64,000 nucleotides of DNA from Galeopsis tetrahit (taxonomy: Eukaryota > Streptophyta > Magnoliopsida > Lamiales > Lamiaceae): positions 9,163,201 to 9,227,200 of the forward strand of contig OY776129.1 of assembly GCA_963675135.1 (NCBI GenBank). The letters are read 5' to 3'. Positions 42,831 to 53,343 of this stretch are shown here, piece after piece (position 1 is the stretch's first letter; every line of letters starts with the position of its first letter). The position numbers were made by a program, and so were the translations under genes. The notes beneath the pieces are model-generated. The model was not told the DNA's origin. It did no database searches and saw nothing but the letters and a program-made list of their open reading frames with translations.

Positions 42831-43670
42831 AAGGGTGTTCGCTTATTAGATGTGCTTGTTGTTCTGCATCTTACTAAGAAACTATTATCCATCAGTAAGC
42901 TTACTTCCGACTTTCTTGTTGATGTTTTATTCACTAATGACTCATCTGTCATCCAGAATCGGGCGACCAAACAACCCTTGGCGAGGGGTCGGCATAGTCG
43001 AGGACTCTATGCTTTAGAGCAGGGCACTCCAGCATTGGTCGCTGCTTTACAGAGTTTGTCACTGAAGGCTTCCTTTGAGTGTTAGCATCGTAGATTAGGC
43101 CATGTTCCTATTTCTGTCGTTAAATTATTAAATAAATTGGGTTTGTTGTCCCTTACGTCTATTTTGCCCAAACCGGGCCTTTGTACTCCGTGTCAGTTGG
43201 CTAAGAGTAAACATTTATCTTTTGCGTTAAATGAAAAGCGAGTTTCTCATGTTTTGGATTTAGTTCACTGTGATCTTTGGGGACCTGACCCTATTGCTTC
43301 TAATGACGGTTTTCGGTATTATGTCATTTTTGTGGATGATTTCTCCAGATTTACTTGGCTTTATCCTTTGCATGCCAAGTCTGATTTCCATGACGTATTT
43401 GTTCGGTTTCACACCTTTTTTTGCAATCATTTTCCACTTCCCTTAAGGCGTTCTAGAGTGATGGTGGTACTGAGTTTGTTAATGGTCGTGTTCGTGGCTT
43501 CATTGTCGACCATGACATTCATCATCGCGTCTCTTGTCCTTACACTCCTCAGCAGAATGGTCGTGCTGAACGCAAACATCATCATGTCACTGAAACTGGG
43601 CTCTCTCTATTGTTTCAGGCGAGCATGCTCGCTCACTTCTGGGTCGATGCCTTCTCCACGGCTGTTTAGG
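42831..43670 (+). pseudogene. Copia pre-integrase and integrase (frameshifted)
   Basis: It reads LDVLVVLHLTKKLLSISKLT, then GLYALEQGTPALVAALQS and SFECWHRRLGH with a stop in place of the W (TAG at 43083). After that come LCTPCQLAKSKHLSF, LDLVHCDLWGPDPIAS (first catalytic Asp) and YYVIFVDDFSRFTWLYPLHA. The region around 43440-43620, where the second D and the E should be, is shifted: fragments equivalent to DGGTEF and NGRAERKH lie in another frame. It is inactive. Confidence 0.85.
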
Positions 43671-43672
43671 TT

Positions 43673-45631
43673 TTGTTCGGCTCTGCTCCTAACTTTGCCA
43701 ACTTCAAGACATTTGGTTGTCAAGTGTTTCTGTATCTTCGTGACTATGCTCTCCACAAGCTTGCTCATCGCAGTGCTCCATGCATCTTTATGGGTTACAG
43801 TTTCTCCCATAAGGGGTTTCGGTGTTACGATCCGATCGCTTCCCACTTCTACACTACTCAGTTCGATGAATTTGTGTTCCCGTTCTCGGCAGCTCATGTT
43901 CCATCTTCGCCTGTTGAATCCCTTGAGATCAGCTCATTTATGGAACCATCTGCCGCTGCTCGCCAGTCTCCGTGCGGTCTCTGCCCTGACCCACCACACC
44001 TGATCATGCCCCCTGCTCGCCCAGCCGCGCAACAGTCCCCTATTCGCTCGGTTACTAATCCACCAGCTGCTCGCCCACTTCCTGTCCCAACTCACCCGAT
44101 GGTTACTCGTGCCAGATCTGGGATATTCAAGCCTCAACAAATTGCTGACATTGCGACCACAGGACTCTTGTTCGCTCTCTCGGTCTCTGACGAGCCCAAG
44201 GGTTTCAAATCTGCCCTTAAGCATCCACACTGGTTAGCTTCAATGCAATCTGAGCTCGATGCCTTGCATGCTAATCAAACTTGGGAGCTCGTTCCTCGCC
44301 CTCCCTCTACAAACATTGTTGGTTCGAAATGGGCCTTTCGCACCAAATTTCTTGAGGATAGTTCAGTTGATCGTTACAAAGCTCGCCCGGTCGCCCAGGG
44401 CTTCTCGCAGGTTCCTGGCCTTGACGTCTCGCACACATTCAGTCCTGTCGTCAAGGTCACTACTGTTCGCATCATCTTGTGTCTGGCTGTTCGGAACCAG
44501 TGGCACATGCACCAGCTCTATGTAAACAACGCCTTTCTCCATGGAAAATTGACGAACACTGTTTACATGGCTCAACCCCCTGGTTTTGTTGATCCTCATT
44601 TTCCCGACTATTTTTGTCGCCTCAAGAAAGCACTTTATGGTCTTCGACAGGATCCCCTCGCCTGATTTGTTCGTTTTAGTGGCTTCCTTAAGACTTTGGG
44701 TTTTCTGTGCAGCCGAGCAGATCCTTCCCTCTTCTACTTTAAACGTGGTAAAGTCACTCTATGCCTCTTACTTTATGTGGATGATATTATTTTGACAGGG
44801 AGCGACCATGATCTCTTTCTCCATGTTAAAAAGGAATTTGCGATCAAAGATCTTGGTCGCCTTAGCTACTTCCTCGACCTCAAGGTCACTCACTCGGCAG
44901 ATGGTCTTTTTCTCAGCCAGGCAAAGTATGCTCGCAATGTCTTATCTCGAGTTGAGTTGCTAGACTCGAAGCCTGTCTCCACTCCCCTCGCGACCGGGGA
45001 GTCCTTGGTCAGTACAGGTGCGCCTTTTGCCGACCACACTCTATATCGCTCGCTCATCGGTGCTCTACAGTATCTGACGATCACTCGTCCTGATCTTTCA
45101 TATGCTGTGAATCATGTTAGCCAATTTCTACACTCGCCGACCACCGACCACTTCCTCGCGGTCAAAAGGATCCTCGGATATGTTAAGTGCACTATTAACT
45201 ATGGGCTCTCCTTTGGCCGGACCAGTGACTACTCGCTCGTTGGTTGTTTAGATGCAGATTGGGCACATTGCACTGAAACTTGTCGCTCAACTTATGGTTA
45301 TTCGATCTTTTTGGGTGGGTACTTAATCTCTTGGAGTGCGAAGAAATAACTCACTGTTGCTCGCTCGAGCTGTGAATCCGAGTATAAGGCACTCGCGAAC
45401 ACAACTCAAGAAATTATTTGGGTCACTCAACTTCTTCGGGAGCTTGGTCAGATTTCTTCCTCGGCACCAACACTGCTTTGCGACAACAAGAGTGCCTTGT
45501 TTTGGAGTCAAAACCCAGTTGCTCATAAGCGAGCGAAACACATCGACATTGAGTGCCATTTTGTTCGCGAATTGGTCTCATCTGGTTGCCTCATTACCAA
45601 GTTCATCCCATCCACTCTTTAGCTCGCCGAC
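43673..45631 (+). pseudogene. Copia integrase C-terminus, reverse transcriptase and RNase H, truncated 3'
   Basis: 43673-44665 covers FKTFGCQVFLYLRDYA, a Pro-rich linker, and RT up to HTFSPVVKVTTVRIIL and LKKALYGLRQDPLA, ending in a TGA where the family has W. 44696-45349 contains YVDDIILTGS (catalytic), KDLGRLSYFLDLKV and SLIGALQYLTITRPDLSYAV, and RNase H starts with GCLDADWAHC. A TAA follows SWSAKK, then RSSCESEYKAL, KRAKHIDIECHFVRELV, ending at ..STL*LAD. Homology stops at 45631: the remaining ~100 bases of coding and the 3' LTR are gone and LINE sequence resumes. Confidence 0.9.
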
Positions 45632-46523
45632 TAGCCATAAGTGAAATTTTTTTATTTGGCGCTTGTGTAAGGGTTATTTGCCAACTAGGGTGCGACTGTT
45701 TCGAAAGGGGATTATTGGAATGAAGGAATGCCTGCATTGTGACGACGGGGATGAATCGGAATGGCACTGCATTTCTTAGATGCCCAAGAGTACATCCAGC
45801 TTGGAGAGGGGTTACGTACCGAGGCCAGTTGGGGAGGGCGATGATAGTAGTGGAGTCGATACAAGAGTTGGTGTTAACCTTGCTACACGAGTTAATTAAC
45901 TGGGATGGAGGCAGCTGAGCTTTGGACTATGATGTGGTTCTTATGGAGAGAGAGAAACAACAAGGTGTGGAATGGAGGATGTGTGCCATTGGAAGGGGTT
46001 TGTAGGCGAGCTCAAAATTTCCTGACTGAGTGGGTGTTGGCGGTAAGTGAGAGAGAGGTGGCGCAAGTCCACAGAGTTTGTAAAGCATGGCATGTGCCGC
46101 AAGCACATTTTGTCAAGATGAATGTGGATGCGGATTTTTTTGAAGACACGAAGGAGATGAGCTTCGGGGCCATTATTCACGATGATGTAGGGGTTTTCTT
46201 GGCTTGCCGAGCGGAGGTGTATCCAGGCCTATATGACGTTGATGTTGGAGAGGCATTGGGGTTAGGGGAGGCCCTATCATGGATAAAATTGAGGGGGATG
46301 GAGAGAGAGTAGAGGCGGAGGTTGATGCGAAGGTGGTGGCGGACGCGATGCAATCAGCGGCTGTGTCTGTTTCGACAATATGAGTCTACATTTCTGATTG
46401 TAAGAGGATTGTTGCTGAGATCCCGCATTGTTCAATTAAATTTGACCTTCCAGAGTTTGGCGTGGACTTACCAACTGTAAATTGCAGTTGTTTAATTTAA
46501 TTTTATGTCAAAAAAAAAAAAAA
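45632..46523 (+). pseudogene. L1-type LINE ORF2 C-terminus with zf-RVT, RNase H and poly(A) (part 3)
   Basis: The LINE resumes with NFFIWRLCKGYLPTRVRLFR and CLHCDDGDESEWHC, the zinc-binding RT-associated domain of plant LINEs. An RNase H-like domain follows: VKMNVDADFFEDTKEMSFGA, IIHDDVGVFLACRAEVYPG and GEALGLGEAL, with the Asp and Glu of the catalytic set. The 3' end is an A tract at 46510-46525, expected for target-primed insertion. Stops are scattered. A short ORF2 segment between 41557 and 45632 was lost with the copia 3' end. Confidence 0.88.
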
Positions 46524-46525
46524 AA

Positions 46526-46737
46526 CAACAAGTTGATCAACCTACAAAGTACAAAGAAGTAATTTAACACAAGAATCATATCAACTTACACCATCTTATG
46601 CTTTTTCAAAGTCTTAATAGGTTGCTGGAGAGCGAAAAACCAAGCAATACATGTGATTCAATCATTTCTTATGAATAATTGCCATGATTTGCAGAAGTAT
46701 TTAATTAACCAAATATGTTACCAGATACATTAACCAG
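46526..46737. other. Short spacer between LINE and copia
   Basis: About 210 bases contain no recognisable feature. The last five bases (46733-46737, ACCAG) are the left target duplication of the following copia. The same sequence resumes at 51358. Confidence 0.7.
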
Positions 46738-46894
46738 TGAGATAATTGGTAATCAATCACCGTTAGTGTTGGTGTTGATTGAGTATAATATATATAGATA
46801 AAGATTACAAGAGAGAATGGAGAAATACATGGAAGTAGTTACAAGATTCAAATAATATTGAAATAATCCTTATCTCTATCTATATTCTTGTTAC
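46738..46894 (-). mobile_element. 3' LTR of minus-strand copia (157 bp)
   Basis: It runs from TGAGATAATTGGTAATC to ..ATATTCTTGTTA and matches 51202-51357 nearly base for base. Target duplication ACCAG lies outside both LTRs (46733-46737 and 51358-51362). A G-rich purine tract (minus strand GTGGGGGGGAGGG, 46895-46907) abuts it. On the minus strand the LTR therefore starts TAACAAG and ends ..CTCA, not the usual TG start. Confidence 0.93.
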
Positions 46895-49800
46895 CCTCCC
46901 CCCCACAAGTGATGCGTAGGATTAATCCGAACACAGAGCTTGGAGCGTAGAAACTCGAAGGCAGGACGAGGTAAACCCTTGGTGAAGATATTCGCTATCT
47001 GCATGTCGGATGGAACAAATCTGGTGATCAAACGGCCGGAGGAAACCAAATCACGAACAAAGTGGACGTCCAAATCGATATGTTTCGCGCGTTTGTGAGC
47101 CACAGGATTTTGACTCTAAAAAATTGCACTCTTTTTATCGTAAAATAGAACAGGACAAGTAGATGAAGTAGCATGCAGTTCTCGTAACAGATTCGAAACC
47201 TAAATCACTTCAGCTGCGGCATTAGCCATTGCACGATATTTTGACTCGCAGCTGGAACGAGCAACAGTGGGTTGCTTCTTTGCACTCCAAGAAATTAGGT
47301 TACCACCCAAAAATATAGAATAACCATATGTAGAACGACGCATTTCTACACAGCGAGCCCAATCAGCATCAGAGTACCCAATAATATCGTTGTCGCGACG
47401 AGAAATGAATGAGAGACCAAAATGAATCGAGGCTTTGACATATCGTAAGATTCATTTGGCAGCCGAGAAATGGTCAACAGTTGGTGCATGAAGGAACTGA
47501 CTAACCACATTAACAGCATATGATAAGTCCGGATGGGTGACGGTGAGATATTGGAGTGCCCCAACCAAGGAGCGATACAATGTTGGATCCGAGAAGGGGA
47601 TGCCGTCCGAGGTGAGGGTGAAGCTGGCTTCTAAGGGCGTTGAAACAAGCTGTGCATCAGTGAGAGAAGCCCTATCGAGAATATCCTTAACGTATTTTGC
47701 TTGGCCTAAGAAAAGTCCATCAGGTGTGTTTGTGATTTCAAGCCCCAAAAAATAATTCAACTTGCCAAGATCTTTGATGGCAAACTCCTTGTGAACCCAA
47801 GAGTTGAAACAACGGAGAAAGATGGAGTTGTTTCCTGTGATAATTATATCATCCACATATAATAAGAGATATAAAATAAATGTTCCGGAAAGAAGTACAA
47901 ATAGGGAGGAATCTGCACGGCTTGCGACAAAGTAAATGGAGATTAAAAAATTGTTGAATCGTTGAAACCAAGCTAACGGGGCTTGCCGTAAGCCATATAA
48001 TGCCTTCTTTAGACGACACGCATGAGTAGGAAATCTGGAGTCCACAAAACCCGGGGGTTGTCGCATGAAAACAGGTTTAGGCAAAAATTCGTTAAGAGAA
48101 GCATTCTTAACGTCCAACTAATGAAGTGGCCAACGGTGATGCACGGCTAGGGCTAGAATAATTCGAACTGTGGCAGCCTTGACAACAGGGCTGAATGTAT
48201 GAGAGAAATCCAGTCCAGGAATTTGGGTGAAACCCTGAGCTACAAGATGGGCTTTGTGACGTTCAATGGTGCCATCGGCATGAAATTTTGTCTGAAATAC
48301 CCATTTGGAGCCAATAATATTAGCATCAGGGGGGCAAGGAACCAGATCCCAAGTTTCATTATTATGGAGAGCATCGATTTCCTCTTGCATGGCCGCAAGC
48401 CATTCGGGAGATTTAGCAGCGGATTTGAACCCCTTGGGGACTGCAGTCGGGACCAAAGCAGAAAGTAGGTCCGTCGTGGCTAGGTGTAGGGGGTATTTGG
48501 GTTTGTAAATTCCAGCTTTACTACGAGCTATCAACGGGTGCAGCGGGGTAGATCGTTCGCCGGGTGGGGTAGTGGCAGGCTGCTCGTAATACACAAGCGG
48601 ATCAGGGTGCTCGATTGGCCGAGAAGGAGTGGGCTGAGCGCAAAACTCGATTGGGCGAGGAGGAGCAGGCTGGGCGTGTTGCTCGACTGGCCAAGGAGGA
48701 GCAGGCTGGGCGAGTTGGGCGACTGGCCGAGGAGGAGTAGGCTGCGTAGGAGGTAAGATGGGATCGTCATCAATGGAGCAGACTGTGCAAGGGGCCGAAG
48801 ACCTGGAAGAATCATTGAAGGTGTTAATATCATTAGAGGAGGATGCAGGAGATAGATCACCAGAAAATGGAAATAAAGATTCATCAAAAGTAGCATGGCG
48901 AGTGATGAAAACTCGCGAGGAAATAAGATCGTAACACCGATAGCCTTTATGGCTTCCACTATAACCCATAAATATGCAAGGTCGACTTCTTGGAGATAAT
49001 TTATGTGGAGCATAATCCCGAAGATAGGGATAAACTCTACAACCAAACGACTTCAAATTGTCATAATTTGGTGGAGCAGCAAATAAAATCTCAAATGGAG
49101 ACTTGTTATCCAGAACAGGAGTTGGCAAACGATTGATCACATAAGTCGCTGTGGAAAATGCATCAATCCAAAAGTGAGCAGGGGCATGAGCATGAAATAT
49201 CATAGAAAGACCAGTTTCAACAATGTGACGATGTTTTCTCTCAGCGCGTCCATTTTACTGTGGAGTATAGGGGCATGATACTCGATGATGAATACCGTGC
49301 TGAGTAAAGAATTGTCGTACACGGGTGTTAATGAACTCCGTTCCACCATCGCTTTGGAATTCCTTAAGAGTGCTAGAGAATTGAGTGCAAAAAAATTTGT
49401 GAAATCGTACAAGGACGACATAAAATTCAGATTTAGCACATAAGATATACATCCAAGAGAATCTTGAAAAGTCATCAACAAATACGACATAAAAGCGATA
49501 GCCGTCCGGAGAAGTAATAGGAGCAGGGCCCCATAAATCACAGTGAATTAAGTCGAGCACCTTAGAAGCACGTTTGGAATTTAAATTAAATGATAAACGC
49601 TTGCTCTTTGCCAATCGACAAGAAGAGCAAGGACTAGGATCCGGCAAAATAGAAGTGACCGACAAATGGCCCAAATTGTTCAACAGTTTAATAATTGAAA
49701 ACGGGACATGCCCCAAACGCAAATGCCATAAATTAAAAGAAGCCTTCAATTTTCTAGATTTGATAGCAGCCACCAAAGCAGGATGGCCATGATCCAAAAT

Positions 49801-51092
49801 ATAGAGCCCGTTCTCACATCTGCCCTTAGCGAGAGGCATCTTTGTGTCCCGGTTCTGAATAGTGAACAACTTGTCAGAAAAAACAACTTCAACTGGAAAA
49901 TCTGAGGTGAGTTTACTTATCGACAAAAGATTTCTTGTGATATGTGGGACAACTAATACATCAAGCAGTTTAATATTAGGAGAAATAGAACAGGTACTAA
50001 TATGGAAAATATTCAAAGAGGCCCCATTGCCCACAATTACGTTACCAGTTCCACAATAAGTATCACAAGAGTCGAGAGAGGTCTGATTAGAAGTCATGTG
50101 AGCCGACGCGCCCGTGTCGACACACCAATTTGATGTAGAAGAGACATTGCAAGCGGCCCCGAAAGCTTGCGCTAGATGAGCAGTATCTGTGTTGACATTG
50201 TTGTTGAATCGTTCGGGGCAACGACTCGCGTGGTGCCCCTTTTCACGGCAGATTTGACATTTTGGGACGAAGGGAGGGCGATCGAACTGCTGGTGATCAG
50301 ACGGCGGGCGAGCAGATGAGCGGCGATCACCAGAATAGCCGCTGCGGGGGGTGAATGGTCGCGAATTAGGGCTTGCGATTTTGGGGCTGAAAAATTGCGA
50401 CCACCAGATCGCGACCCTCCGTCTCGGCGTTGGGCTGTGAAAGCAGCAGGCAGCGATTCATTCATGGCCGAATTAAGAGTGTCATATCCCTTGGCTTGGT
50501 GGACAAGTTCGCGGAATGAGGGAATGGGATCCATAGACATGCGAACATCACAAAAGTTTGTGAATTGCGGACCACGACCTCACAGGAAATAATGTCTTTT
50601 GTCAAGATCGTCAATAGGTTTCCCGATCGAGGATAATTGATCGCAAATGTGTTTGAATTTTCTTCCGTACTCATCGACAGAAAGGGAACCTTTGCGAAGA
50701 GAGAGCAGTTCACTCTTCAGATGATGGGCGCGGGAGGCCGATGGATGGCTGAATGCGGCCTCTAGGGCTTCCCAGGGAGAACGGGAAGAAGAGCATCCAA
50801 TTACCTCCGCCATTGACTCTTCTGTGAGAGATGAGAGGATGAGACTAAGGATTCTTTGATCCTTGGCAAACCACTGGGGATACTCGAGATTAGAGGTGAC
50901 TGCATCCTTGTTACAGGTGATGGTACGAGGAGGTGCAGTGACCGATCCGTCAATGTGGCCAAGCAGATCGTGACTGGCAAGCATGGGAACCACCTGATTT
51001 CGCCATAGGAGAAAATTGGATGAAGATAATTTGATGGTGAGCATGTGGCTGAATTGAGCCACAAGAAGGGAATCCTTTGGAATTTCAGCCAT
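46895..51092 (-). pseudogene. Nearly full-length copia gag-pol polyprotein, minus strand
   Basis: It reads in copia order from MAEIPKDSLLVAQFSHMLTI at 51092. Gag: SSSNFLLWRNQVVPML, LCDQLSS-type block HICDQLSSIGKPIDD. Intact zinc knuckle CQICREKGHHASRC. Protease CVDTGASAHMTS (DTG in place of DSG). Pre-integrase LWHLRLGHVPFSIIKLLNNL. Integrase LIHCDLWGPAP, FQSDGGTEF and NGRAERKH. RT FSPVVKAATVRIIL and YVDDIIITGN. RNase H YSDADWARC. C-terminus KRAKHIDLDVHFVRDLV. Damage is limited: one frameshift between 50172 and 50097, and stops at 50580, 49254 (TPQ*NGRAE), 48118, 47449 and two more in RNase H. From the zinc knuckle on, the frame is constant. Confidence 0.93.
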
Positions 51093-51190
51093 GGCAGAAG
51101 AAGCAAGGAGGGACGGAAGAAGGGATGATTGTGCCGTGAGGGCGGTGCGAAAGAAGATTAGAAGAAAGGATTAAGAGTGGAGGTGTTTTA

Positions 51191-51201
51191 GGCTGATACC
51201 A
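51191..51201 (-). other. Primer binding site of minus-strand copia
   Basis: Minus strand TGGTATCAGCC directly adjoins the 5' LTR (51202). This is the initiator-Met type with changes at the end. Confidence 0.92.
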
Positions 51202-51357
51202 TGAAAGAATTGGTAATCAATCAACATAAGTGTTGGTGTTGATTGAGTATAATATATATAGATAAAGATTACAAGAGAGAATTGAGAAATACATGGAAGT
51301 AGTTATAAGATTCAAATAATATTGAACTAGTCCTTATCTCTATCTATATTCTTGTTA
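51202..51357 (-). mobile_element. 5' LTR of minus-strand copia (156 bp)
   Basis: It starts TGAAAGAATTGGTAATC and ends ..ATATTCTTGTTA. ACCAG follows at 51358-51362. Only a handful of differences from 46738-46894 are visible, so this is one of the younger insertions in the window. Confidence 0.93.
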
Positions 51358-52016
51358 ACCAGAAACATTAATAAAAAACTTGATCACTCAATTTCGTGAG
51401 GTGAAATTTCATTCCTACTGAATTCATTCATTGGAAAATATTAAAAACTAGTGCAAGAACCCGTAATGTAAAAAAAAAAAAAATTAACAAAAGATTGAAT
51501 GTGTATGTATGTAATTTTATTTACTTTTATATAGAAGAAACATAGAAACAGATTAAAAGGAAAAAGGAAAAAAGAAAATAAAAATAAAAAATATAATTGA
51601 TTTTTAATTAAGAAAGACATAAAAATCACACACAAAAAAATTAAAACTCAAACTAGCAGAATTAAAGAGATTTTAAATTTGAGAGATTTGGAGAAGCCAC
51701 GTCATTCATTCAGAAATGATTTAGAATTAGTATACAGAGAAGATTAATATACAATTGTGTAGCTACTATCTCTTATCTCTTGCAGCTTCTCAATCTGATT
51801 CTGGAGAAGATCCTTCCGCTCACCCACAATTCTGAATACGACCTTGTCGGGGTAGCGAGTTTCATCAATTGAAAGACGTTTCTTTCGAGAACTCCATTCC
51901 ATAATTCCGATTTCCTGATCCAGAAAATGGTGGCAAATTTTATAATCATTTACCTTTTTACTCTGTAAAACGGTATCACTTATGCAATCTCATCATTCTT
52001 GAGTATATCGACCTCC
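51358..52016. other. Spacer with possible exon on the minus strand
   Basis: AT-rich to about 51720. 51733-51919 is less AT-rich and exon-like (separate entry). 51920-52016 leads into the copia target site CCTCC (52012-52016). Confidence 0.5.
51733..51919 (-). pseudogene. Unrecognised terminal-exon-like fragment
   Basis: On the minus strand an acceptor-like TTTTCTGGATCAG is followed by an open frame: EIGIMEWSSRKKRLSIDETR, YPDKVVFRIVGERKDLL, QNQIEKLQEIRDSSYTIVY, then a stop. It is charged and looks like a real protein C-terminus with a helical end. I do not recognise the family. No other exon is visible upstream, because a copia element begins 98 bases away. It could also be open by chance. 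Confidence 0.35.
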
Positions 52017-52796
52017 TGTTAGAAATTGAGGTGTATGTGTAGACGAAGATTAAATGCTGACACAGACTTAAACACGAAAGTCGAGGCTAGAGTTTGACTC
52101 TATCTCTGTAAGACGTTATTGCCCCGTACACAGGTGCAATACGGATCACTGACAACCGTCCCCAAGATACAACGACTTAAAACTTCATGACTGTTGCACT
52201 ACAAATCGGAAGCTATCGGCGAATCGCAAAATGGATATCTGAACTTCGGATAAAACTCTAATGCAAGGATTTAGAATGTTAGAATACTTTGGAGGAAAAG
52301 AATGTAAGAAAGCTTTTGGCTTGAGTGATTTTGGAATGCAAATGTGGGGATCTATTTATAGACTTCCAAGAGTCTTTATGATAATAGTTGTGACTCTTCA
52401 TAATAATCTCTTCTTTCCAATAGTTACAACCTTTGGAAATAAATAATTATTCACCAAAATGTATGTCTTTTAAATTAATGCAATAATTCTAAAAGACACC
52501 ACCTTTAAATTAATGAAATAATTCTAAAGGACACAACCTTTGAAATATAATCATTTCACCAAAAGACGTGACATTTCATGTCAAGTTACAATCCATCACT
52601 ATTACCATTATAATAATAAATACATTCAACAATATATTTATTCACTCATTAAATGACCAACTTTAATATTAATTTCTCATTCACCCAAAATTTGGTTTTG
52701 AGAAATCAAATCAACTAAATCCATTTACGCAAAACGGATTATAATATTGTCACTTAATATTTTATAAAATGTGGTCAAAACCAACATTTTCCAACA
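52017..52796 (-). mobile_element. 3' LTR of minus-strand copia (780 bp)
   Basis: It starts TGTTAGAAATTGAGGTG and ends ..AACATTTTCCAACA. The polypurine tract on the minus strand (GTGGGGGAT, 52797-52805) adjoins it. It matches 55511-56275 closely. The outer flank CCTCC (52012-52016) is repeated after the other LTR (56276-56280), so both belong to one insertion. Confidence 0.93.
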
Positions 52797-53343
52797 ATCC
52801 CCCACATGAATGAAATTAATGCATGTGACTCCCTATGAAAGTTCCGACGAACCGTTACTGCATTGGGATAGGTAGCTTCAGGCTTTGAACCTTCCCTAGT
52901 AAAATGCCATCGAATTTACTTGCCACTCAGTGAACACGATGTCTTTAACTGGTTGGCGTTTTGTGTAAACCAAGACAATGACTCTGATACCCTTAGGTTC
53001 TCACGTTGTGTCCATTTCGGCCCTGGACCATATCTTGAATTCATAAGTGTGTTTTCTTTTGAAGCGGCCCCACTTCACACTTATATAGGTGATCTCCTAT
53101 CAAGAGTACCCCACACTACTCCACCCTTGGGATATAGGAATCATTAAAAGTTGTTAAGCTTAACCTCACCACACGTCAGCTGGTTTTTCTGCACCGGAAG
53201 GTGTAAGGTTGCACTTGAAGGGAATCGAGAATGGGTTTCTTTAGTTTTCTCAAGTGCACATCTGAGTGCTTCATAACTTAGTTGTCTCGTTGAACCAAGT
53301 TCTTGGGATCCTCCAGTCAGCATGGACGAGTTACCGCTATGAA

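Noticed and set aside
46510..46530. CAACA after the LINE poly(A) matching CAACA before 26358 as the LINE target duplication
   Set aside because: Five bases only, and the left copy is the end of a copia LTR; too short to be convincing.
48531..49046. 171-codon Leu-rich minus-strand frame
   Set aside because: Shadow frame of the copia integrase-RT linker, which reads correctly in another frame on the same strand.
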